NCBI GenBank assembly: GCA_023411225.1
Contig: JAEYPA010000095.1
Location: 1 to 6,828, forward strand
DNA: 6,828 nt
Reading direction: 5' to 3'
Source of the DNA: Bacillota bacterium
GTDB taxonomy: Bacteria; Bacillota; Clostridia; Lachnospirales; Lachnospiraceae
Shown piece after piece: positions 1-5,838 of this stretch (position 1 is the stretch's first letter; each line of letters starts with the position of its first letter). The notes beneath the pieces are model-generated. The model saw nothing but the letters and a program-made list of their open reading frames with translations. It made no database searches and was not told the origin of the DNA. Both the position numbers and the translations under genes were made by a program.

Positions 1-62
1 CCTGCCTCATACTCCTGAATGATTTTTCTTTTGAATGTGCTATCATACTTTTTTCTGGACAT
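1..62 (-). CDS. IS3-family OrfA-like transposase, N-terminal fragment (runs off the window)
   Basis: The reading frame starts with ATG at 62-60 and gives MSRKKYDSTFKRKIIQEYEA before leaving the window. The pattern of a basic start, then (K/R)KY, then FK(R/x)KI(I/V)xEYxxG, is typical of the helix-turn-helix beginning of IS3/IS911-type OrfA, which binds the element's terminal repeats and is joined to the DDE catalytic protein OrfB by frameshifting. The ribosome binding site AGGAGGAG (77-70, minus) stands 7 nt before the ATG and fixes the start. That site lies inside one arm of the terminal inverted repeat, so its access may depend on where transcription began. Only about 20 residues are visible, so family assignment rests on the N-terminal pattern alone. 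Confidence 0.6.
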   Translation of the reverse strand, partial: MSRKKYDSTFKRKIIQEYEA

Positions 63-66
63 GAAA

Positions 67-122
67 ATGCTCCTCCTATAGTAGATTTTTGTTATTTCAT
101 CTGTCTACTATAAGGGGAGCAT
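67..122 (-). repeat. 19-bp inverted repeat that can mask the transposase RBS
   Basis: Arms at 67-85 and 104-122 match at 17 of 19 positions, with an 18-nt loop. On minus-strand RNA one mismatch becomes a G-U pair. The downstream arm contains the AGGAGGAG ribosome binding site of the transposase, and the outer arm contains the complementary CUCCCCU. Transcripts that enter from outside, for example from purH, could fold and hide the site. A promoter lying inside the element would give RNA without the outer arm. This arrangement is known for IS10 and IS50; here it is inferred. Confidence 0.65.
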
Positions 123-179
123 ATCAAGCATTGAGGCTTAAGAGGTTTTTTCTAATCTATTCTTTATTCACTATACGTC

Positions 180-1733
180 TTAGTGTTTGAAATGACGCAT
201 TCCAGTAAATACCATAGCAATTCCGTATTCGTTACACTTTTTAATGCTGTCTTCATCACGAATAGATCCACCAGGCTGAATGATTGCAGTGATGCCTGCT
301 TTATGGGCAGCTTCTACACTGTCATCAAATGGGAAGTATGCATCTGATGCAAGCACAGCACCCTTAGTAGCATCCTCACTAATCAACTCTGCCGCATGCT
401 CCATACACTGCTCTGTTGCCCATACACGATTTACCTGTCCAGGTCCGATACCGATAGTCTGTTTGTCCTTTGCTAATGCAATACCATTTGATTTAACGAA
501 TTTAACTACCTTCCAAGCAAATCTTAAGTCTTCCATTTCCTTCTCGGATGGTGCACGATCTGTCGCTACCCTCAGCTCATCCTCATTTAATAGTTTGCTA
601 TCGATAGTTTGTACGATCAAGCCACCATTCACTTTCTTTAAATCATATGCATTTTCATCCTGAGGTACGCTGATATCGTCTAATTTTAGAACCCGAAGAT
701 TCTTCTTAGCAGTAAAGATTGCCAGAGCCTCTTCCTCATAGCTTGGAGCCACAATAACTTCAAGAAATACCTTAGCCATTTTTTCAGCCAATGCCTTAGT
801 AACAAGACGGTTAACAACAACAATTCCCCCATAAATAGATACCTTGTCTGCATCATAAGCCTTATCGAATGCTTCCTCAATTGTAGCTGCACTTCCTACG
901 CCACATGGATTACCATGTTTACAGGCTACTACTGTTGGTTCAGTAAATTCTTTTAGTAACTCTAATGCTCCATTGGTATCATTAATGTTGTTAAAGGACA
1001 ACTCTTTACCATTCAGCTGAACTGCGTCTGTAATGGAACCTCTCTTCTTACCAATTTCACGGTAAAATGCAGCTTTTTGATGAGGGTTCTCACCATAACG
1101 CATATCTTGAACTTTCTCAAAGGTCATAGTTAAGGTCTCTGGAAGCTCATGATCATTTCTTTCTTTCTTTAAGAAATCTGCAATCATAGTATCGTAATTA
1201 GAAGTATGCATAAACACTTTTTGCATCAGATAAAACTTTGTATCTAAGGATACTTCCTTATGTTCTTTTAATTCAGCAAGAACCTTCTCGTAATCTCTTG
1301 GATCTACAACAACTGCAACATCCTGATAGTTTTTTGCTGCACTACGTAACATAGTAGGTCCACCGATATCGATATTCTCCACTGCCTCAGCTCTTGTTAC
1401 GCCATCCTTCATAATAGTAGCCTTAAAAGGATACAGGTTTACAACAACCAAATCAATTGTCTCAATGTTCAAATCCTTTAACTGCTGCATATGCTCAGGT
1501 TTGCTTCTCATAGCCAGTAAACCTGCATGCACTGCTGGATGTAAAGTCTTTACACGACCATCCAGGCATTCTGGAAATCCTGTTACATCGGAAATCTCAA
1601 TTGCGTCAACACCTTCCGACTTAAGCTTACTATAGGTACCACCTGTAGAAATAATCTGAACTCCTAAGGAAACCAGTTCCTTCGCAAATTCTACAATCCC
1701 TGTTTTGTCTGATACGCTAATTAATGCTCTCAT
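180..1733 (-). CDS. purH: Bifunctional AICAR transformylase / IMP cyclohydrolase PurH
   Basis: This cytoplasmic enzyme formylates AICAR with 10-formyl-tetrahydrofolate to FAICAR and then closes the ring to give IMP, the last two steps of de novo purine synthesis. The 517-residue product has the usual family length. Residues 1-130 form the MGS-like cyclohydrolase domain (start RALISVSDKTG, STGGT at 29-33, VKTLHPAVHAG at 61-71). The rest is the transformylase domain, with RYGENPHQ at 212-219, the catalytic Lys-His pair in ACKHGNPCG (K272, H273), GPGQ at 430-433 and the classical end TGMRHFKH. Upstream ATGs at 1739 and 1778 are possible. AAAGGAG (1747-1741) sits 7 nt before the ATG at 1733 but only 1 nt before 1739, and conserved PurH proteins begin at M-R-A-L, so 1733 was chosen. 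Expression is probably set by the ZTP riboswitch and terminator upstream. No terminator is seen behind the gene, where an IS has inserted. Confidence 0.97.
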   Translation of the reverse strand: MRALISVSDKTGIVEFAKELVSLGVQIISTGGTYSKLKSEGVDAIEISDVTGFPECLDGRVKTLHPAVHAGLLAMRSKPEHMQQLKDLNIETIDLVVVNLYPFKATIMKDGVTRAEAVENIDIGGPTMLRSAAKNYQDVAVVVDPRDYEKVLAELKEHKEVSLDTKFYLMQKVFMHTSNYDTMIADFLKKERNDHELPETLTMTFEKVQDMRYGENPHQKAAFYREIGKKRGSITDAVQLNGKELSFNNINDTNGALELLKEFTEPTVVACKHGNPCGVGSAATIEEAFDKAYDADKVSIYGGIVVVNRLVTKALAEKMAKVFLEVIVAPSYEEEALAIFTAKKNLRVLKLDDISVPQDENAYDLKKVNGGLIVQTIDSKLLNEDELRVATDRAPSEKEMEDLRFAWKVVKFVKSNGIALAKDKQTIGIGPGQVNRVWATEQCMEHAAELISEDATKGAVLASDAYFPFDDSVEAAHKAGITAIIQPGGSIRDEDSIKKCNEYGIAMVFTGMRHFKH

Positions 1734-1740
1734 TTCCATT

Positions 1741-1747
1741 CTCCTTT
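1741..1747 (-). promoter_or_regulatory. purH ribosome binding site
   Basis: AAAGGAG on the minus strand is spaced 7 nt from the ATG at 1733. It overlaps the region just upstream of a second ATG at 1739, where the spacing would be too short. It therefore decides the purH start. Confidence 0.8.
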
Positions 1748-1796
1748 TCTTTCCTATGCTCCGTTGGTATCTGGACAACCTACTGCTCGTATAAGA

Positions 1797-1845
1797 TTAA
1801 AACAGTAAAGACCGCCTAGGTAACCTAACGGCTGCCCAGGCGGTC
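1797..1845 (-). terminator. Intrinsic terminator of the purH leader (riboswitch expression platform)
   Basis: Arms at 1830-1845 and 1810-1825 form a 16-position stem with one mismatch and two G-U pairs around the loop GUUA, followed on the minus strand by UUUACUGUUUU. The outer seven pairs (GACCGCC with GGCGGUC) are perfect. The 5' arm contains the CCGCCUGGGC element of the ZTP aptamer, so terminator and ligand-bound aptamer exclude each other. Known ZTP riboswitches of this layout allow read-through when ZTP is bound. The U-tract is interrupted, so termination is likely partial. Confidence 0.8.
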
Positions 1846-1908
1846 GGCATTTCAAATTATCGTACTCCCTATGGGTTTTTCCCATTTCCGCCAGTCATAC
1901 GACTTCTA
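1834..1908 (-). promoter_or_regulatory. ZTP (pfl) riboswitch aptamer upstream of purH
   Basis: Read on the minus strand, the leader has the hallmark parts of the pfl/ZTP motif. GUCGUA (1903-1898) pairs with UACGAU (1864-1859) as P1. GACUGGCGG follows in the internal junction, then a small hairpin AUGGG-AAAAA-CCCAU, then GGGAG, a linker, and the near-invariant CCGCCUGGGCA (1843-1833). UGCC and GGCA flank that element as P3, and its CCGCC can pair with the GGCGG of the junction as the pseudoknot. The family senses ZMP/ZTP, the AICAR nucleotides that build up when 10-formyl-tetrahydrofolate is short. PurH consumes ZMP, so a leader that turns purH on with ZTP makes physiological sense. Ligand specificity is inferred from the motif. 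Confidence 0.93.
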
Positions 1909-1913
1909 AATGT

Positions 1914-1942
1914 AGTGTACTACATATTATTTTAGAATTCAA
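1914..1942 (-). promoter_or_regulatory. purH promoter (sigma-A type)
   Basis: On the minus strand TTGAAT (1942-1937) is followed after 17 bp by TACACT (1919-1914). This would start transcription a few bases before the ZTP aptamer, as expected. The -10 box lies in the inverted repeat TGTAGT-GT-ACTACA (1911-1924), which might be an operator. Each hexamer matches consensus at four of six positions. Confidence 0.6.
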
Positions 1943-2020
1943 CATCTTTTATTTATAAGTATGATTAAATTTTATAATTCTACTTATTAACTATTCTTAT
2001 CATTTTACCATTTCTAATTA

Positions 2021-2049
2021 TTGCGGTGGTATGTGTTCTATATTATAAT
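2021..2049 (+). promoter_or_regulatory. Promoter of the membrane protein / dCMP deaminase / amidase unit
   Basis: TTGCGG (2021-2026) stands 17 bp before a perfect TATAAT (2044-2049), placing the start of transcription near 2056, about 55 nt before the first gene. It is divergent from the purH promoter, with about 80 bp between the two -35 boxes. The -10 box lies in the palindrome TATTATAATA. Confidence 0.65.
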
Positions 2050-2096
2050 ATTATATAAGTGATATGAATTATTATGGGATATCATAAAAATGGCTT

Positions 2097-2101
2097 AGGA
2101 G
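2097..2101 (+). promoter_or_regulatory. Ribosome binding site that fixes the start at 2110
   Basis: AGGAG stands 8 nt before the ATG at 2110. The same frame has an earlier ATG at 2074 without a good site. Starting there would put a charged 12-residue stretch in front of the basic residues that precede the first membrane segment. Confidence 0.7.
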
Positions 2102-2109
2102 ACTGTCAT

Positions 2110-2754
2110 ATGAAAACAAAAAAAATATCGTATATTGGTATGGGTATATTGTTTTTTATTTTTTTCGCAACACTCGGTACCGTTTTGGTGATAAATTGTG
2201 GAGCTTTGTATCGATTCGATGTAAAGTATTTGAATATCGAAGCCACCTCTGGTCTAAGTTACGATATAATTATGGAGAACTACAATGCCCTCATTGCTTA
2301 CTGCTCCCCATTTTTTTTCGGAAAGTTAGAATTTCCCACTCTGGCTGCCTCCTCTAGTGGACTTAGCCATTTTGCAGAGGTAAAGATAATTTTTAACGGA
2401 TGTTATATTCTTATGGCCCTATCCTTTGCTCTACTTTGTTTTCTAGTTCTTCGAAAAAGAAAGCAACATGATTATCAATATTTAAAGACTGCCTCCATTA
2501 CCTCCATCGCCATTCCCATTCTTATAGGTTTGGCTATGAGCATTAATTTTAACAAAGTCTTTGTTATCTTTCATAAATTGTTTTTCCGTAATGACGACTG
2601 GCTCTTTGATCCGACTACAGATCCTGTCATAACTATCCTCCCTGAGGGGTACTTTATGCACTGTGCTATTGCAATTGTATCAGTTGTTATACTAGGAAGC
2701 TTAGGTTTGTTCCTGGCTTACCGCATTCATAAAAAGAAAGGGGTATCTAAATGA
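2110..2754 (+). CDS. DUF1461 / TIGR01906 integral membrane protein (Lit-like)
   Basis: The 214-residue protein has four predicted membrane segments (about 8-30, 96-115, 127-147 and 184-204), with a long, probably extracytoplasmic loop after the first (31-95) and a basic C-terminus. It carries the family signatures LSHFAEVK (84-91) and HKLFFRNDDWLFDPTTDP at 155-172, followed by VITILPEGYF. Length and topology fit the DUF1461/TIGR01906 family. Members of this family in Enterococcus and Bacillus, named Lit, move an acyl chain within the N-terminal cysteine of lipoproteins to give the lyso form. His87 and His155 lie in the two conserved blocks and are candidate catalytic residues by inference. 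Whether this clostridial member has Lit activity cannot be told from sequence. It is the first gene of a unit and overlaps the dCMP deaminase start by 4 bp (ATGA), suggesting translational coupling. Confidence 0.82.
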   Translation: MKTKKISYIGMGILFFIFFATLGTVLVINCGALYRFDVKYLNIEATSGLSYDIIMENYNALIAYCSPFFFGKLEFPTLAASSSGLSHFAEVKIIFNGCYILMALSFALLCFLVLRKRKQHDYQYLKTASITSIAIPILIGLAMSINFNKVFVIFHKLFFRNDDWLFDPTTDPVITILPEGYFMHCAIAIVSVVILGSLGLFLAYRIHKKKGVSK

Positions 2755-3230
2755 AAAAGCAAGATTACTTAAAATGGGATGAGTATTTTATGGGAGTAGC
2801 ACTTCTGTCTGCAGAACGAAGTAAAGATCCAAACACTTGTGTAGGTGCTTGTATCGTCAATGATGACAATCGTATTCTGTCTATGGGCTATAATGGTATG
2901 CCACAGGGATGCTCTGACGATGAATACCCTTGGGAAAGAGATGGTGAATTTCTAGATACTAAATATCCTTATGTGTGTCATGCAGAACTTAATGCCATTT
3001 TAAACTATACTGGCGTTAATATGAAAGGAGCTAAGCTCTACACTTCTTTATTCCCTTGCAACGAATGTACAAAAGCTCTGATTCAGGTTGGAATCAAGGA
3101 GGTTATCTATCTAAGCGATAAATATGCCAATACCGGATCCACTATAGCAAGTAAACGTATGATGAAAAATGCAGGTATTACCTACCGACTATACGAACCA
3201 GCTAATAAGACTATCACCTTAAAGCTCTAA
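2751..3230 (+). CDS. Deoxycytidylate (dCMP) deaminase, ComEB-like
   Basis: The 159-residue cytosolic zinc enzyme is expected to deaminate dCMP to dUMP, supplying the substrate of thymidylate synthase. It belongs to the cytidine/dCMP deaminase superfamily: CHAE at 76-79 gives the zinc ligand His77 and proton-shuttling Glu79, and PCNEC at 102-106 gives zinc ligands Cys103 and Cys106. The start (DYLKWDEYFMGVALLSAERSKDPNTCVGA) and GYNGMPQGCSDDEYPW (46-61) are typical of dCMP deaminases rather than of free-nucleoside deaminases or tRNA adenosine deaminases. AAAGGGG (2737-2743) precedes the ATG by 7 nt, and the start codon overlaps the stop of the membrane protein gene (ATGA). The amidase gene follows after 32 bp. 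In Bacillus a homologue is comEB, but no competence genes are seen here. Confidence 0.92.
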   Translation: MKKQDYLKWDEYFMGVALLSAERSKDPNTCVGACIVNDDNRILSMGYNGMPQGCSDDEYPWERDGEFLDTKYPYVCHAELNAILNYTGVNMKGAKLYTSLFPCNECTKALIQVGIKEVIYLSDKYANTGSTIASKRMMKNAGITYRLYEPANKTITLKL

Positions 3231-3262
3231 AGACGGCTTAAGGTACATACCAAAGGAGTATT

Positions 3263-3973
3263 ATGTCATACTACAATTCTTATTATCCACCTAGAAAAAC
3301 AAAAGGGGCTTATCAACGTAAAAAGAAACGTCTAATAAGATTTCTATGTCTCGTTGGTACCATAGTAGCCATAGTGACAGGCTTTCTTCTGCTAAACACT
3401 TCCAAAGCCAACGAAAATGATATTTCAGTTACAAAAGAAGGGGATGAATCTGCCCGTTCGGCCATGGTTATGACTTCAAGTTATAAAAAACCTCCCATTC
3501 AAGCAGATTTGTTGAAACCCAACCCCTATTCCAGACCACAGACTCCTCTTACCAAAGTAAATGGTGTTGTCGTTCATTATGTGGGCAATCCTGGTACCTC
3601 AGCCAAGGCTAACCGGAATTATTTTAATAAACTTGCAGATACTGGAAGCACCTATGCAAGTAGTCATTTTATTATCGATTTGGATGGTAAGATTATCCAA
3701 TGCATCCCTACAAATGAGATTTCCTATGCAAGTAATAATCGAAATGAAGATACGATATCCATTGAAGTCTGTCATCCTGATGAAACAGGTAAGTTTACTA
3801 AGGAAAGCTATGACGCTCTTATCTCCTTAACCAAATGGCTTTGTTCCCAATATGATTTAGACAGCGATGATGTTATTCGACATTATGATGTAACTGGCAA
3901 GCTTTGCCCATTGTATTATGTAGAACATGAGGATGCCTGGCTGGCATTTAAACAGGAAGTATTTAAAAAGTAG
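3263..3973 (+). CDS. Membrane-anchored N-acetylmuramoyl-L-alanine amidase (Amidase_2/PGRP fold)
   Basis: The 236-residue protein has a basic, tyrosine-rich cytoplasmic start (1-25) and one membrane segment (about 26-44) without a lipobox or clear cleavage site, so it is probably anchored with its enzyme outside. After a low-complexity linker (45-95), residues 98-236 form an Amidase_2 domain of the T7 lysozyme type. VVHYVGNP supplies zinc ligand His105, SSHFIIDLDGKIIQCIP (133-149) is the core strand, SIEVCHPD follows at 166-173, and RHYDVTGKLCP (206-216) supplies zinc ligands His207 and Cys215 with the usual catalytic Lys213. It should cut the bond between MurNAc and L-alanine in peptidoglycan. 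AAAGGAG (3252-3258) is 4 nt before the ATG. It is the last gene of the unit; no strong terminator is seen just behind it. A role in division, spore germination or wall turnover cannot be separated on sequence. Confidence 0.88.
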   Translation: MSYYNSYYPPRKTKGAYQRKKKRLIRFLCLVGTIVAIVTGFLLLNTSKANENDISVTKEGDESARSAMVMTSSYKKPPIQADLLKPNPYSRPQTPLTKVNGVVVHYVGNPGTSAKANRNYFNKLADTGSTYASSHFIIDLDGKIIQCIPTNEISYASNNRNEDTISIEVCHPDETGKFTKESYDALISLTKWLCSQYDLDSDDVIRHYDVTGKLCPLYYVEHEDAWLAFKQEVFKK

Positions 3974-4009
3974 AACCAACAAGCGTGTTGTTATCAAAAA
4001 TATTGCTGA

Positions 4010-4113
4010 ACGCAAGATTTAACCCAGCCATCTGCGTAGTGAAGTTCCTATAATCCAATCGTAGTACTGTCCTCTCTGATAACCATTGGTATCTGTCTTA
4101 TTTAACTGGGTTA
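4010..4113. other. Intergenic segment with competing stem pairings
   Basis: The 330 bp between the amidase and guaB stop codons hold no convincing gene. In this part, ACGCA-a-GAT (4010-4018) can pair with ATCTGCGT (4030-4037), leaving TAACCCAG (4020-4027) in the loop. That same octamer is complementary to CTGGGTTA (4106-4113). CCAAT (4055-4059) and ATTGG (4085-4089) can pair inside the outer stem. This could be a structured 3' region or small RNA, or chance; no known family was recognised. Confidence 0.25.
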
Positions 4114-4140
4114 TGGACACACCGTGAGATATAGATATTG

Positions 4141-4183
4141 AAAAAGGACATTCCTCTAAAATACCTCTTAGAAAAATGTCCTT
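4141..4183 (-). terminator. Probable terminator of guaB
   Basis: AAGGACATT (4144-4152) and AATGTCCTT (4175-4183) form a perfect 9-bp stem, with a further TCTAA/TTAGA pairing inside (4155-4159 with 4168-4172 or so). On the minus strand the stem is followed by a short U run (UUUUU, two of them in the stem). No U run follows on the plus strand, so it suits guaB, about 120 bp after its stop, better than the amidase gene. Confidence 0.55.
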
Positions 4184-4220
4184 AAAATATAAATATATTT
4201 AATTGGATTCTATCATGAAG

Positions 4221-4249
4221 CTTACCAGGCTTGAATCAAGCTTGCTAAG
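4221..4249 (-). repeat. 12-bp hairpin behind guaB
   Basis: CTTA-C-CAGGCTT (4221-4232) and AAGCTTG-C-TAAG (4238-4249) form a stem of 4 plus 7 pairs split by one C/C mismatch, with the loop GAATC. No U-tract follows on either strand, so it is not a classical terminator. It lies in the probable 3' untranslated RNA of guaB and may protect the transcript end. Confidence 0.45.
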
Positions 4250-4263
4250 TTCTCTAATATCCC

Positions 4264-4282
4264 TGCATTTTTGAAATATGCA
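4264..4282. repeat. 19-bp imperfect palindrome next to the guaB stop
   Basis: TGCAT-t-TTT-G-AAA-t-ATGCA is symmetric except for one T/T position around a central G. It begins 22 bp beyond the guaB stop codon. As RNA its 1-nt loop would need to open; as DNA it resembles a protein-binding palindrome. No function is claimed. Confidence 0.35.
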
Positions 4283-4303
4283 AAGACATACTGGCACCAT
4301 CTG

Positions 4304-5761
4304 CTATTTGTCGTCTAGGCTATAGTTTGGAGCTTCTTTGGTAATATGAATGTCATGAGGATGGCTCTCCTTTAAGGAAGCTGCAGAAATCTTCACAAAC
4401 TTACCATTTATCTTTAATTCCTCAATAGTAGCTGTTCCACAGTAGCCCATACCGGAACGTAAACCACCCATTAACTGGAATACAGTGTCTTCAACAGTTC
4501 CCTTATATGCCACACGTCCTTCAACGCCTTCTGGCACTAATTTCTTTGCGTCTTCCTGGAAGTAACGATCCTTGCTACCATTTTCCATAGCGGCAATGGA
4601 TCCCATACCACGGTATACTTTATATTTTCTACCTTGGAATAACTCAAAAGTTCCTGGTGACTCATCACATCCAGCAAATATACTACCCATCATACATACG
4701 TTAGCACCGGCTGCTATAGCTTTTGTCATATCTCCTGAGTATTTAATACCACCGTCTGCAATAATAGGAATGCCATATTCCTTTGCCACTCCATATGAAT
4801 CCATAAGAGCGGTTATCTGCGGAACACCAATACCTGCCACCACACGGGTGGTACAGATAGAACCTGGCCCAATACCGACTTTAACAGCATCTGCTCCTGC
4901 TTCGATAAGAGCACGAGTCGCTTCTCCCGTAGCCACATTTCCTGCAATTACCTGAAGTGTAGGATATTTGGTTTTAACCATTTTTACAGTTTCCATAATG
5001 TTTTTGGAATGACCATGTGAGGAATCGATCACGATACAGTCAACCTTGGCATTTACCAGTGCATCCACGCGTTCCATAATATTATGAGTAATTCCTACAG
5101 CTGCAGCACAACGTAAGCGACCTTGGGCATCCTTCGCAGAAAGTGGATACTTAATTTGCTTTTCAATATCCTTAATAGTAATTAAACCTTTTAGATTACC
5201 ATCTTTGTCAATAATAGGGAGTTTTTCTTTACGAGCAGTAGCAAGAATCTTTTTAGCCTCACTTAAAGTAATGCCTTCCTGCGCTGTTATAAGATTTTCA
5301 GAAGTCATAGACTCCTTAATTTTTTTTGAGAAATCAGTTTCAAATTTAAGATCACGGTTTGTGATAATACCTACCAGCTTTTTGCCTTCAGTAATTGGTA
5401 CACCGCTAATTCTGAATTTAGCCATTAAATCATTAGCATCTGCTAAAGTATGTTCTGGTGATAAATAAAATGGATCTGTGATTACCCCATTTTCTGAACG
5501 TTTAACCTTGTCAACTTCCTCTGCCTGTGCTTCAATAGACATATTTTTGTGTATAACGCCTATTCCACCCTGTCTTGCCATAGCAATTGCCATTCTATGC
5601 TCAGTTACAGTATCCATTCCTGCACTCATCATAGGAATATTAAGTTGAATGGATTTAGTTAAGTTAGTGGTTAGTTGTACCTGGTTTGGAATAATTTCAG
5701 AGTACGCCGGAACTAATAGTACATCGTCAAACGTAATACCATCGCCAATGATTGTTCCCAT
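4304..5761 (-). CDS. guaB: Inosine-5'-monophosphate dehydrogenase
   Basis: This cytoplasmic enzyme oxidises IMP to XMP with NAD+, the committed and rate-setting step toward GMP. The 485-residue product is full length for the bacterial family. The TIM barrel begins with GDGITFDDVLLVPAYSEI and is interrupted by two CBS domains at about 94-205 that in the family bind nucleotides and tune activity. GPGSICTTR (298-306) carries the catalytic Cys303. SSHGHS (247-252), ADGGIKYSGD (335-344), the GMGS loop (386-389) and the Arg-Tyr pair of the mobile flap (R399, Y400) are all present, and the end (KESHPHDIHITKEAPNY) is standard. The ATG at 5761 follows a modest GAGAGG site with about 9 nt spacing and gives the conserved start. 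It is transcribed alone from its own strong promoter; the AT-rich leader shows no purine riboswitch. It uses the IMP made by PurH, encoded on the same strand 2.6 kb away. Confidence 0.97.
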   Translation of the reverse strand: MGTIIGDGITFDDVLLVPAYSEIIPNQVQLTTNLTKSIQLNIPMMSAGMDTVTEHRMAIAMARQGGIGVIHKNMSIEAQAEEVDKVKRSENGVITDPFYLSPEHTLADANDLMAKFRISGVPITEGKKLVGIITNRDLKFETDFSKKIKESMTSENLITAQEGITLSEAKKILATARKEKLPIIDKDGNLKGLITIKDIEKQIKYPLSAKDAQGRLRCAAAVGITHNIMERVDALVNAKVDCIVIDSSHGHSKNIMETVKMVKTKYPTLQVIAGNVATGEATRALIEAGADAVKVGIGPGSICTTRVVAGIGVPQITALMDSYGVAKEYGIPIIADGGIKYSGDMTKAIAAGANVCMMGSIFAGCDESPGTFELFQGRKYKVYRGMGSIAAMENGSKDRYFQEDAKKLVPEGVEGRVAYKGTVEDTVFQLMGGLRSGMGYCGTATIEELKINGKFVKISAASLKESHPHDIHITKEAPNYSLDDK

Positions 5762-5786
5762 TTTAGTTACCCTCTCTTTCTTTGTT

Positions 5787-5808
5787 TTATTATTATTATT
5801 ATTATTAT
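5787..5808 (-). repeat. (TTA)7 microsatellite in the guaB leader
   Basis: Seven uninterrupted TTA units (5787-5807) lie between the promoter and the ribosome binding site of guaB, read as (UAA)n in the transcript. They are about 25 nt upstream of the start codon. Such tracts can vary in length by slippage; a change would alter the spacing and structure of the leader, not the reading frame. Confidence 0.85.
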
Positions 5809-5838
5809 GTTCTATAGTATATAAAATCCTATGGAACC

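Larger units (their letters stand above)
1..126 (-). mobile_element. 5' end of an IS3-like insertion sequence (partial)
   Basis: The left edge holds the start of an IS3/IS150-type transposase gene on the minus strand, preceded by a 19-bp imperfect inverted repeat. The outer arm read on the minus strand starts TGATATGCTCCCC near position 126, which fits the TG start usual for IS3-family ends. The exact tip is inferred to lie between 121 and 126, because the other end and the target duplication are outside the window. The element sits about 55 bp downstream of the purH stop codon, in the same orientation, and no terminator is visible between them. An IS3-family element is the best reading; a related family with a similar OrfA is possible. 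Confidence 0.6.

Noticed and set aside
280..663. Open frame on the plus strand of 127 codons inside purH
   Set aside because: It lies opposite the highly conserved purH coding sequence, has no ribosome binding site, and its translation resembles no protein.
1734..1778. Longer purH starting at 1778 or 1739
   Set aside because: The RBS spacing fits only the ATG at 1733, and the extra residues are not part of the conserved PurH start.
2074..2109. Twelve-residue N-terminal extension of the membrane protein
   Set aside because: The good RBS lies inside this stretch and serves the ATG at 2110.
3974..4000. Terminator behind the amidase gene (CAACA-AGCG-TGTTG)
   Set aside because: Only five pairs, AT-rich, and no U-tract follows.
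4572..4955. Open frame on the plus strand of 127 codons inside guaB
   Set aside because: Antisense shadow of a conserved gene. Other frames at 686-892, 3561-3830, 5205-5468 and 5649-5864 were rejected for the same reason.
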